DNA from: Isotricha intestinalis
Taxonomy: Eukaryota > Ciliophora > Litostomatea > Vestibuliferida > Isotrichidae
Reading direction: 5' to 3'
Assembly: GCA_023807065.1 (NCBI GenBank)
Contig: JAJJLU010004710.1
Location: 1-10,102, forward strand
DNA length: 10,102 nt
Position numbers and translations under genes: made by a program. This document shows positions 1-8,600 of this stretch, one piece after another. Numbering within the stretch: position 1 is the stretch's first letter; every line of letters starts with the position of its first letter. The notes beneath the pieces are model-generated. The model did not search any database and was not told where the DNA came from. It worked only from the letters and a program-made list of their open reading frames with translations.

Positions 1-449
1 ACTTCTAAATTTAATTCACATCTTAAACCATAATAACCTTCTGGACAAGCACAATAAGCTTCGAAATTTTTCATATAACAAAAACCACCATTTTCACAAT
101 TATATAAATCACATGATGAAACTTTAATATCTTCACTATAATATGTAGGTGCTCTACACCAAGGTTCATTTATTTCATCACAAGTTTTACAAAATCCATT
201 TTTTTCAAATTTACCTATATCTGAACATTTAACACAATTTCTACTTGATTCTAATTCTAATCCATAATCTTCTGAACATTCAAGTACACATTTATTCTCT
301 TCAATATATATTTCATTTCTTGATGAAATTAAATCACATGAATCATAACATTGCATATGTGGATTACAATCAACAGATGTAGATTTTGTTTGTTGAATAA
401 AGATCGTAGATATATATAATAAGTGAAAAATTAAATATAATTTTTTCAT
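1..449 (-). CDS. Secreted or membrane-anchored EGF-domain cysteine-rich protein, 5' part (partial at left edge)
   Basis: I translated this frame by hand. It starts at the ATG at 449-447 and stays open for 149 codons to the window edge. An in-frame TAA lies two codons upstream of the ATG, which supports this start. Residues 1-25 look like a signal peptide: two lysines, then a hydrophobic stretch at about 4-18, then a polar region. The mature part is cysteine-rich. Residues 113-144 form a classic EGF-like domain, with cysteines at 113, 118, 124, 133, 135 and 144 (C-x4-C-x5-C-x8-C-x-C-x8-C), an ENGG turn and a PEGYYG loop. No calcium-binding D-x-D/N-E consensus precedes the first cysteine. Earlier cysteines (28, 34, 38, 54, 58, 72, 75, 87, 90, 98) suggest another disulfide-rich module I cannot name. 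The protein is expected in the secretory pathway or at the cell surface. The missing C-terminus would show whether it has a membrane anchor or more EGF repeats. The EGF call is firm; the biological role is unknown. Confidence 0.85.
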   Translation of the reverse strand, partial: MKKLYLIFHLLYISTIFIQQTKSTSVDCNPHMQCYDSCDLISSRNEIYIEENKCVLECSEDYGLELESSRNCVKCSDIGKFEKNGFCKTCDEINEPWCRAPTYYSEDIKVSSCDLYNCENGGFCYMKNFEAYCACPEGYYGLRCELNLE

Positions 450-760
450 TCTGATTTATTTTTTATTTTCTTGCTATATATACTAAAAAAATAGACCTAT
501 TAATAATGTCTTTAAAAATTAATTATTTAGTTGAGTCAAATAATATATAATAAATACCCCATTTCTTATTTATAAATAAATTTTTTTATTTTATATTATA
601 ATTAAATTGGAATTCATAAATATTTTTTAAATTTAACATTTTATATAATTGAGATTATTTTTTTCTTAAAAACAAATTTTATTAAAAGTTTATTTCTTTA
701 TTATATAATCATTTAATGATTATTTTGGTTTGATTTTTAAATATAATTATAACTCATTTA
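450..760. other. Intergenic spacer between two tandem minus-strand genes
   Basis: These 311 bases are almost pure A/T. They should hold the 3' untranslated region of the 503-residue membrane protein gene and the upstream region of the EGF-domain gene. On the minus strand the membrane protein stop is immediately followed by a second TAA, and the pair overlaps an AATAAA string. That string could be a polyadenylation signal, but it is expected by chance at this composition. I see no RNA gene, no reading frame and no convincing repeat. Confidence 0.6.
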
Positions 761-2272
761 TTATAAATTTATTTTCATTTCATTATCATCATAAAAATCA
801 TTTTGTAATTTTTCTTTGATTGCATTTTTATTTTTCTCTTCTGCAATTTTCTTTTTTTCATCTGATTTTGTTTTTTGATTCTTAAGTATACGAGCTATAT
901 AAGTTTCTATTATAATTCCAATTGTTGCAAAAATAAAATAAATGAATTGAATTACCAACATAGTCTTAATATCTTTTTGATATGTGAGATATTTTTTTAT
1001 TAATCCTCCGTTATTATTCATACAATTCAAAGGAGAAACTAATTGATTATAAATGATTGTATTAATGATAAAAAAAATAAAAAAAACCAAAAGAATAATA
1101 GAATGAATTAATGGATATATATAATATATTGCAAATACAGAAACAAAAAACATAGGAATATTTGAAATAAAAGAAAATATACTCTGAAAAATAAAAAGTA
1201 TTTTAAATATTTTTCTTTTATATATGAAAGAAGAGAAAGAATTAGAATGTAATGAATTATTTAAATAACAATCTTTTTCTATTCCAGGATAATTTAATAT
1301 GTAAAGAGAAGAATTAAAATTATTTAATTTTGTTAAATTAAAATCTTTAAATAAATCATAAAGTCCATTATCTTTAAAAAATTGTGTTGAATTTTGATTG
1401 AAAATAAATTGTGAAAGATTATTATCTTGACTACAATAAATAAAATCATATCCTATAAATAAATTATTTCTTTTATGATTTAAAAATAAATGAGAACAAG
1501 GATATCCTAACGAAACATTAAATCCTGAAATTATTTTTTTATTAACATTTTTATTGGTATAATGAATATAAAAATTATTGTTTAAAAGAAAAGATTCATA
1601 AATAATTGTATTATTATCAATTGTTTCTTCATGATTAGATTGATTATTAATGATTATATCATTTAATGGACATTCAATGTTTTTATTTAAACAAACTGTT
1701 TGATTTAAATCATCTAAATTTCCACAAACTTTCATATCTTTTTTATTTAGACATTCTTCTTTATTTTTAGTTGAATTTTTTATTAAAATATCATAATTTA
1801 ATTGAATGAAATTATTCATAGAACATAATTCACATCCATTAAATTTATAATATTGTCTTCCTTTAATTTCACTAACATTTTTACAATATTGTTTATCATA
1901 GCGTATAATAATGTTTTTATTTTCATCACAATTATCATAATTATATTTAGCATTACCTTTACAAAATCCAACAAAAAAATTCATTGGATTTCTTGAACAA
2001 TAAAGTAAGGGTGATTTGGTATATATTCTTCCTTCTGGAATTCCTTCAAATTCTCCTAAAATATTAATTGAATTATCAGATCCACAATTATCTTTATTTA
2101 AGTTCATTATTGGAGATAATTTAAAATTATTTTCTAATTGAATAAAGACTTCGTTTATAATATCTAAAGATGGGCAATAAAACACAAAAATCATGATAAA
2201 AATCATAAATAGGAAAAAATATGTAGTTATATATCTAACCATATATTTATCAACAAGAGAATCTTCATCCAT
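761..2272 (-). CDS. Multi-pass membrane protein with large cysteine-rich, sequon-rich extracellular domain (unknown family)
   Basis: This is a complete 503-codon gene. An in-frame TAA directly precedes the ATG, so the start is fixed, and it ends in TAA followed by a second TAA. Residues 11-33 form a hydrophobic membrane segment. Residues 34-350 form a large domain with 14 cysteines, including a C-x2-C at 147-150, and 11 N-x-S/T sequons (for example N132, N166, N190, N252, N312), so it is almost certainly lumenal or extracellular. Membrane segments follow at about 355-384, 386-408 and 436-462. The cytosolic tail, about 463-503, is rich in Lys/Glu and probably helical. Inside N-terminus, outside loop and inside C-terminus are consistent with four membrane segments. 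One terminal helix, a long outside loop and a C-terminal bundle loosely recall SLC44 choline-transporter-like proteins, but this protein has too few C-terminal helices and no motif I recognise. It contains no tryptophan. It may belong to a ciliate-specific membrane protein family (inference). Confidence 0.8.
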   Translation of the reverse strand: MDEDSLVDKYMVRYITTYFFLFMIFIMIFVFYCPSLDIINEVFIQLENNFKLSPIMNLNKDNCGSDNSINILGEFEGIPEGRIYTKSPLLYCSRNPMNFFVGFCKGNAKYNYDNCDENKNIIIRYDKQYCKNVSEIKGRQYYKFNGCELCSMNNFIQLNYDILIKNSTKNKEECLNKKDMKVCGNLDDLNQTVCLNKNIECPLNDIIINNQSNHEETIDNNTIIYESFLLNNNFYIHYTNKNVNKKIISGFNVSLGYPCSHLFLNHKRNNLFIGYDFIYCSQDNNLSQFIFNQNSTQFFKDNGLYDLFKDFNLTKLNNFNSSLYILNYPGIEKDCYLNNSLHSNSFSSFIYKRKIFKILFIFQSIFSFISNIPMFFVSVFAIYYIYPLIHSIILLVFFIFFIINTIIYNQLVSPLNCMNNNGGLIKKYLTYQKDIKTMLVIQFIYFIFATIGIIIETYIARILKNQKTKSDEKKKIAEEKNKNAIKEKLQNDFYDDNEMKINL

Positions 2273-2325
2273 TTATATATTTTAAATAAATATTTTCTAA
2301 AAATATAATGTTTATTGAAAATTAA

Positions 2326-2340
2326 TTTAAAAATTGAAAA
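2326..2340. repeat. TTTAAAAATTGAAAA word, copy 1
   Basis: This 15-base word lies 54 bases upstream of the membrane protein start. The same 15 bases recur at 5368-5382, and the first 14 recur at 5446-5459. All three copies lie in presumed upstream regions. The word is nearly all A/T, so chance recurrence is plausible. A role as a promoter element is only a suggestion. Confidence 0.3.
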
Positions 2341-2981
2341 ATGTTAAGAAAAATCATTATTGAGATATCATAAAGAAATCGTTGCTCATTTTCTTTTCTT
2401 TAATTAATTTTTCGCAAATAAATAATTTTTTTTATTCTAGAAAAATTTAAAATTATAATATTTTCTGTTTCCCTTTTATAAATCATAGAAAAAAATAAAT
2501 AAAAAATATTTTGATTTCATTTTTAAAAAGATTAATTCAAATATAAAAATTTCTTTTATTCTTTAAATTTTCTCCAAAGTAAATTTGAGATAATTGTATA
2601 ATTATCGATTATTTAATAAATTTCATGAAATTCAATTTAATTAATTATATAAATAAATAAATTTATCTGGAAAAAAAATGAAATAAAATGAAATATATAT
2701 AAGATTTATTATTCAAAAAAAAATTATTTTATCATATTAATAAAGTGTTTTTAATATAAATTCTTAATCTTTTTTTGACATAACTTCTTTTTCTTTCATA
2801 AATTTATTTTATTAATTATATAAAATAAAGAAAAAGTTTTCTTATGAATAAGATAATATAATTGATTATATTTAGTTTATAATATTATAAATTATGATTT
2901 ATTTAAATAAAAAAAATATTAAAAAAAAAATATATTATATTTATACCAGTGAGTTTAAAGAAAAAAAATTATGAAATAAAC

Positions 2982-3015
2982 ATTTATCAAGATTTTTAGA
3001 TTTTATTTGATAAAT
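2982..3015. repeat. 9-bp perfect inverted repeat downstream of the 674-residue gene
   Basis: ATTTATCAA at 2982-2990 is the exact reverse complement of TTGATAAAT at 3007-3015, with a 16-base A/T-rich loop. It lies about 170-205 bases past the TAA of the 674-residue gene on its own strand, so it could form a weak stem-loop in a 3' untranslated region. Such repeats arise easily in DNA this AT-rich, and the stem has only two G/C pairs. Confidence 0.25.
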
Positions 3016-3187
3016 AAATTTATATTAAAAATTTAGTAAAATAAAAAATTAAGCTGTTTATATATTTTAAACTATCAAAACAAGAATTTATATAATCCTA
3101 AAACTTCATTTTTTCGTTTATCATTATACTAAAATTTAATTTACTTTCAAATACAATTCAAAAAAGTTTGAATCTTTTATATGATAT

Positions 3188-5212
3188 TTAATGATGTTTT
3201 TTTCTTTTAAAATAATTTCTTTTTGATTTTTTAATGGTATCAGAAGAACTGCTATTACTATGAGAACTTTTAATCCCTCTATTATTTCTTTTTTTAATAG
3301 AAAGATTAGATAATGAATTAATTAAAATAGGAACTGGCTCATTGACTTTTTTTAAACATTCATTTAGCAGTTTTGTCCAACTTTTTGAACTTCCATATAA
3401 AATACTATCAACTAATTCAATTTCTAATTCTTTTCCAATTTCCCATGTTTTGATTATTTCTTTGTCGCTTTCAAATTTTATAATTGACCATTCAGGTTTT
3501 TTAAATTCAATATGAACTTTTTTTGTATATAAATCAAATTCTCTATATAATTGTTCTTCTTTTGTTTCATTGGATAAACTCTTTATTGAAAAAGTTTTCA
3601 TATTATTTAACCATACATCAATGTCAAATTCATCATATTTTTCATAATTAAAATTTAAAGTATGAGTTTCATTATTAATTTCTAGAAATTTTATCAAAAA
3701 TGGAATTTTATTCGAATACTTTTCTATTTGATATAATTTTACATATTGATAAAATGTAAAATATATATGATAATCTTTTTCACAATCATAATTTGTATCA
3801 AGATATTTAATTATTATATAAAAAGATTTAAATAATAAAATTTGATTTTTATTAAATTGATCAGAATAAACATTATATAAAACTTCTTCAAAAAAAGTAT
3901 TAATTTTTGTTTTAGGTTCTTTTAAAAAAAATTGTGTGAATTTAACTTGATTTAAAGAACCTAATTTCTGAAAAATTTCTCTAAATTTTGTAAAACTTGA
4001 TAAATATTTTATAATATAAAAATCCCAATTTAGGAAATTTCTTTTATATAAAAAAAATAAAAGCTCAAAGTCAATAAATTGTTGAATTAAGATATTATTT
4101 TCAACTATTTTTAAAGAAATACAAGGAAGAGTAATTTTTGTAACATAAACTTTTGTATTTGTGGTCCAAAAAAAAATAAAATAATTAAATCTTAAAAATG
4201 AGTTATTCCTTTTTAAAACAGCAGGTCTTAATGAAATAGGACATTCATTTTTTTTTTCCCCAGTCAATAAATCAATTGTATCATTATTATTGTGAATTAT
4301 TTCAATATTATTGTTTTCTTTATTTTCTTCATTTTGAAAATCTTTAATTTGATTTAAAGCAACATATAAAGCTTCTTCATCAAAAGAAATTGAATCGAAA
4401 CCATTTTCTACTTTTATAACAGCAGAAAGTAATTTTTGAAAAGTGTGAATTCCTTTATAATAAAATAAAGGTAATAATGCAAAAGGCCAATTTATTTTTA
4501 ATTTATTATTTTGAAGTTCTGGGGGTAATGCCATATCTTCAAAAGTTATTGTTAAAGAATTTAATTTTAAATTGATTTGTTTTTTTAAAAAAAAGTTTTT
4601 TTCTAAAACTATTGTTTGATTATCATTCTTTGTTTTTTTAAAATAATTTATTCTATCATTAATTATTTTTTGATATAGTCTTTTATTTTTAAAAATTTCA
4701 AATTCATTATATTCTAAGTTTGAATAATCAATTTCTGAGAAAAAATCTTTTTCATAATCTTCAAAAAAATTTATAGAAGCATTTGAATTACTTTTTTTTA
4801 ATTTTATAGGAATTGAAATTAATAAATTTGGAAAATTTAATTTATTTAAACTATGATGTCGAGTTAAATGTTTGGGAAGTTCAAAATAATTTTCTGTATT
4901 TTTTTTCTTATAAAAAAGAATACTTTTTTTATTTTTTAATTCAAAATTTGAATAATTCATGTTTTTTATTGGAAACACCAATTTTTTTTTCAAAGACACT
5001 TTATTTTTCTGTTCTTTATTTTCTTCTGTAACTTTTTGAAAATTACTATTTATTTTTGAAATTTTAGAATGTGTTAATAATGGTAATTGTTTTTTATAAA
5101 AAGACTTATTTATATGATTATAATTTTGATGAAAATTTTCTGAATTTTGAACAAAAACTTTAGTATTTTTCAGTATCATATCTGTCAATTTTTCTTTAAT
5201 TGTAGAATTCAT
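3188..5212 (-). CDS. Basic soluble protein of unknown family with structured core blocks
   Basis: This is a complete 674-codon gene ending in TAA. An in-frame TAA lies ten codons upstream with no ATG between, so the start is secure. I see no signal peptide and no convincing membrane segment; the hydrophobic patches near 245-252, 341-350 and 383-405 are short or broken by charged residues. The N-terminal 220 residues are Lys/Asn/Ser-rich and probably disordered. Richer sequence appears at about 225-295 (PPEL, then INWPFALLPLFYYKG), 323-420 (LRPAV, FFWTT, TLPCISLKI) and 530-635 (DVWLNNMKTF, KKPEWSIIKF, SWTKLLNECL). Most of the tryptophans fall in these blocks, which suggests folded domains. Residues 639-674 are a Ser/Lys/Arg-rich tail resembling a nuclear localisation signal. 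I do not recognise the family or any catalytic motif. It is divergent from the channel gene and shares its upstream region, which could mean co-regulation but is weak evidence. Confidence 0.8.
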   Translation of the reverse strand: MNSTIKEKLTDMILKNTKVFVQNSENFHQNYNHINKSFYKKQLPLLTHSKISKINSNFQKVTEENKEQKNKVSLKKKLVFPIKNMNYSNFELKNKKSILFYKKKNTENYFELPKHLTRHHSLNKLNFPNLLISIPIKLKKSNSNASINFFEDYEKDFFSEIDYSNLEYNEFEIFKNKRLYQKIINDRINYFKKTKNDNQTIVLEKNFFLKKQINLKLNSLTITFEDMALPPELQNNKLKINWPFALLPLFYYKGIHTFQKLLSAVIKVENGFDSISFDEEALYVALNQIKDFQNEENKENNNIEIIHNNNDTIDLLTGEKKNECPISLRPAVLKRNNSFLRFNYFIFFWTTNTKVYVTKITLPCISLKIVENNILIQQFIDFELLFFLYKRNFLNWDFYIIKYLSSFTKFREIFQKLGSLNQVKFTQFFLKEPKTKINTFFEEVLYNVYSDQFNKNQILLFKSFYIIIKYLDTNYDCEKDYHIYFTFYQYVKLYQIEKYSNKIPFLIKFLEINNETHTLNFNYEKYDEFDIDVWLNNMKTFSIKSLSNETKEEQLYREFDLYTKKVHIEFKKPEWSIIKFESDKEIIKTWEIGKELEIELVDSILYGSSKSWTKLLNECLKKVNEPVPILINSLSNLSIKKRNNRGIKSSHSNSSSSDTIKKSKRNYFKRKKHH

Positions 5213-5367
5213 TAAAAATTTTTTAATTTTTAATTTATATTATCTTTCAAATGAAATTATTATAATATTTTCTTTATTATTATAAATAGAGAAATTTATC
5301 ATAAAAATAATTAAATATTAATATTTTTCTTTAGGAATAATAAAGAAGTTCAAATTAATTTTATTTT

Positions 5368-5382
5368 TTTAAAAATTGAAAA
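5368..5382. repeat. TTTAAAAATTGAAAA word, copy 2
   Basis: This is identical to the 15-base word at 2326-2340. It lies 156 bases from the start of the 674-residue gene and 262 bases from the channel start, inside their shared upstream region. Because the word is low in complexity, its function is uncertain. Confidence 0.3.
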
Positions 5383-5445
5383 AAAACAAAATTTAATTTT
5401 AAAATAGAGATTTTTATCAAATAAAATGAGATAAATTTTTTATTG

Positions 5446-5459
5446 TTTAAAAATTGAAA
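5446..5459. repeat. TTTAAAAATTGAAA word, copy 3
   Basis: This repeats the first 14 bases of the word at 5368-5382, in the same orientation and 78 bases further on. It lies 185 bases before the channel start. Two copies in one divergent spacer are the most notable aspect of this word. Confidence 0.3.
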
Positions 5460-5643
5460 TTAAATAATTATGATTTAATTTATTTCATTTAAACATTTAT
5501 TTGTTAAAAAATCCAAAAATTCAATATCAAAGATGAAGTAATTAATTCTTCACAAGAATTTTTTTTCATTCATATCTATTACTTTTTATTTAAATATTGT
5601 AGAATTATCATAAATATAATTAATAAAATCTATAAATTTTTAA

Positions 5644-8600
5644 ATGAAAATACCAAACGAAATTAATTCAAGATATTCAAAAAGCCCAAGAAAATTAGCT
5701 CAATTATTGGAAGAAAAAAGTGAAAATAATGTAAAACAACAATTTATTCAAAATGAATTATTTCAAGCCCAACATTATTTAAAAGATTATGTTAATAATT
5801 TGAAAAAGCAAACAATAATTAATTTGGATACCGAAATCAATAAAATTCTTTTTAATAAACCTAATAGAAAAGAAGAAAATTTTTCAGAAACCAAAAATAT
5901 AAGATTAAATAAGAAACATTTTACTCTCTCAAAAAATAAAGATATTAATTTTAACAATAAAAAGAGGAGGATGAGTGAAAATGCTTTTAAATTTATCAAT
6001 GCTCAGAAGAATAAAAGAGAAGAATTTAAAAGTAATAAAGAGTATTATATAAGAACTGTAAAAAGTAGTCCTAGAAAAACTAGTAAACAAAGTCATAATC
6101 CTCATAATAAAATACCTAATATAATGACCAGTAAAAGCTTAAACACTTTTTCTTCTGATACATTAACAAAAAGACAATTACTTGAAAAAAGTTTAGAAAA
6201 GAAATCTCCAAAAAAAACAATTGATATCAAAAAAAGTTTTTTCTTTTTAGGTAAACCTAAAGTTTTTAATGGTGAAAATGATTCTAAATCTATTGTTTAT
6301 AATAATGAAACAAATAATGATTTTATTAAATTAACTAATATGAGTAATAAAGATATAATTGAATTAAATGAACTTAAAAATGAATTAAAAAATTCAATAA
6401 TTGGGAATAGTGTGGTTTTAGGTTTAGATTTTCCAAAAATATTTTTGGATGATGAAAATAAAGAAAAAAATAATATTCTAATTGCTAAAGAAATAAAAGA
6501 AAAACATAGGATTTTAACTCGAAAAGGTTATGTTTATGATTCCTTTGATGATGAAGAAAATATTGATGAAATTATTTCCTTTAATTATATTAATCCTAAT
6601 GCCTTTATTATTAAATTTATTGATTTATTTGTTTTTATTCTTACTTTTTATAATATAATTTTTCTACCTTTATTTTTAGGAAAATCTGATATTTATTGTG
6701 AAGTTAACTATCAATCTTATTTTATTTTTCTATTCAATATTCTAATTGATATAGTTTTTATTATTGATATTATTATTAATTTCTGTGTTGCTTATTATGA
6801 TTTTGATGAATTACTTATTATTGAATTTCATTTAATTGCTAAACATTATTTAAAAACTTGGTTTATAATTGATTTCATTAGTGCAATACCATTTCTTACT
6901 ATTTTTAATATATTTAATAAGAAATGTAAAAATGAAAGTTTTTTAAATCACCCTTTTTATGGAAAAAATTTTTTTTATTTATTGATTCTTTTAAGACTAT
7001 TAAAAATTTTCAAAGTGATATGGAGAAATACTTTTTTAAAATTTTTATGGCATAAGTTATCAAAAATAAGACATTTTAATATTTATGGAAGATTAATAAT
7101 AAATATCATTACATTTTTTATTTCTTTACATATTGTAGTATGTGCATTTATTTTTATAGGAAAAAATGATTATCCAAATTGGATATCTCATTTTAATCAC
7201 AGTAATAAAAATTTTAAAGAATTATATTTAATTGCAGTATATTATATAATAACAACATTAACAACTGTAGGTTATGGTGATTTAACTTGTATATCATTAA
7301 GTGAAAAAATATTTGGATTATTTATGGAAGTAGTAGGAATATGCTCATATTCTTGGGCATTAACAGAAATTAGTAATTATATTAAAGTTTTAAATGAAAA
7401 AAAAGAAGAACTTTCAAATAAAATTCAAATTTTAGATGATATAAAATTAAATTGTTCTCGTCTTTTTCCTGATGAATTATATGATAGAACTAAAAGATAT
7501 TTAAAATATAAACATTTTAATGAAAAAAAAAATATTCATCTTATTTTTGAAGAATTACCTATAGGATTAAGAAACACTTTAATTTATGAAATATATAAAC
7601 CTGAAATACATAATTTTAAATTTTTTAATGATTTCCCTAATTCTGATTTTGTGGTAAAAGTAATATTAGCTTTTAAACCTATTTTAGCTTTAAAAAATGA
7701 TATTTTAATTAAAAATGGAGAATTAGTTGAAGATATAATTTTTGTAAAAAAAGGAAGTTTATCATTAGAAATTCCTTTTACTTTTGAAAAATCAAATAAA
7801 AAAAAAAATGATAAAAATGCAAAATTTATGAGAAGAGCAGCTTTATTTTTTAATAATGATGCAAGGGAAAATGGAATTGAAAATAATAATGTTTATAATT
7901 TAAATCAATCAAATGAAATAAAAAGAAATTCACTTAAATTTAGTTTTTCTTATATCAATGCATTAAAATATAATAGAGAAGAAGAAAAAGAAAATATTCA
8001 TTATTATAGAATATTAAAAATTAGAAAAAATGAACATTTTGGAGATTTATTAATGTTACTTGATCAAAGAAGTCCTTTATGTTTAAGAGTAAAATCAAAA
8101 AGAGCAGAATTATTTTTTTTAAATAAAGAAGATGCAATTAATATTTCAACAAATTATCCACAATATTGGAAGAAAATAAACCAAAAATCACTTTTTAATA
8201 TGGAACAAATTAAAAGATTAACAAATAAAATTATTAAAATAATTTCAGCTCAAAATGGTATTTCAATTAAAAGAAATAAAAAAGTAAAGAACTCTTCAAT
8301 TTCTAATTCAATAAGTTTTATAGATGATGATGATTATTATTTAAAAACAATTCCTTCTTTGTCTCATACTTCAGAATTTCAAAATGATTATTTTATAAAT
8401 GAAAATGAATTTAATAAAGGAGAAGAAGAAGAATTTGAATCTGAAGAAGAAAACGAAAATTATAGTAAAAGAAAAAGTGTTTATGAAAATTATCAAAATA
8501 AATTATGTCTTCAAACAATAATGGAGAATAATAATATTGAATCAGATTCAAGTTATATAAATTCTTCTTCATCAATTACAGAAAGTGGATTTGAAATAAA

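Larger units (their letters stand above)
2273..3187. other. Long AT-rich intergenic region (915 bases)
   Basis: This stretch lies upstream of the 503-residue membrane protein gene and downstream of the 674-residue protein gene, both on the minus strand. It should contain the promoter and 5' untranslated region of the former and the 3' untranslated region of the latter. It is nearly all A/T with many homopolymer runs. I see no reading frame of useful length, no tRNA-like element and no GC-rich block. Two small structures are listed separately: a shared 14-base word near 2326 and an inverted repeat at 2982-3015. A slightly more complex patch lies at about 2360-2390 but matches nothing I know. 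Confidence 0.6.
5213..5643. promoter_or_regulatory. Shared divergent upstream region (431 bases)
   Basis: The minus-strand 674-residue gene starts at 5212 and the plus-strand channel gene starts at 5644. This spacer must therefore carry the upstream control regions and 5' untranslated regions of both. It is extremely AT-rich. It contains two copies of the TTTAAAAATTGAAA word (5368 and 5446) and a short TTTATC/GATAAA inverted repeat at 5413-5435. I cannot identify a TATA box or initiator because the whole region is TATA-like. No reading frame or RNA gene is visible. Confidence 0.55.

Noticed and set aside
761..2272. SLC44 choline-transporter-like protein
   Set aside because: The overall layout is loosely similar, but there are too few C-terminal helices and none of the family motifs I know.
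2677..2700. Tandem AAATGAAAT-type repeats
   Set aside because: Only two imperfect units exist in a low-complexity region, so they are not distinguishable from chance.
2273..3187. tRNA, snRNA or other RNA genes in the long spacer
   Set aside because: There is no GC-containing stem set, no tRNA box-B-like sequence and no recognisable conserved core on either strand.
4813..5031. 72-codon plus-strand frame
   Set aside because: It lies entirely opposite the 674-residue gene and is Phe/Tyr/Leu-rich, as expected from the complement of Lys/Asn-rich coding DNA.
5787..5999. 70-codon minus-strand frame
   Set aside because: It is the antisense shadow of the channel's Lys-rich N-terminal tail.
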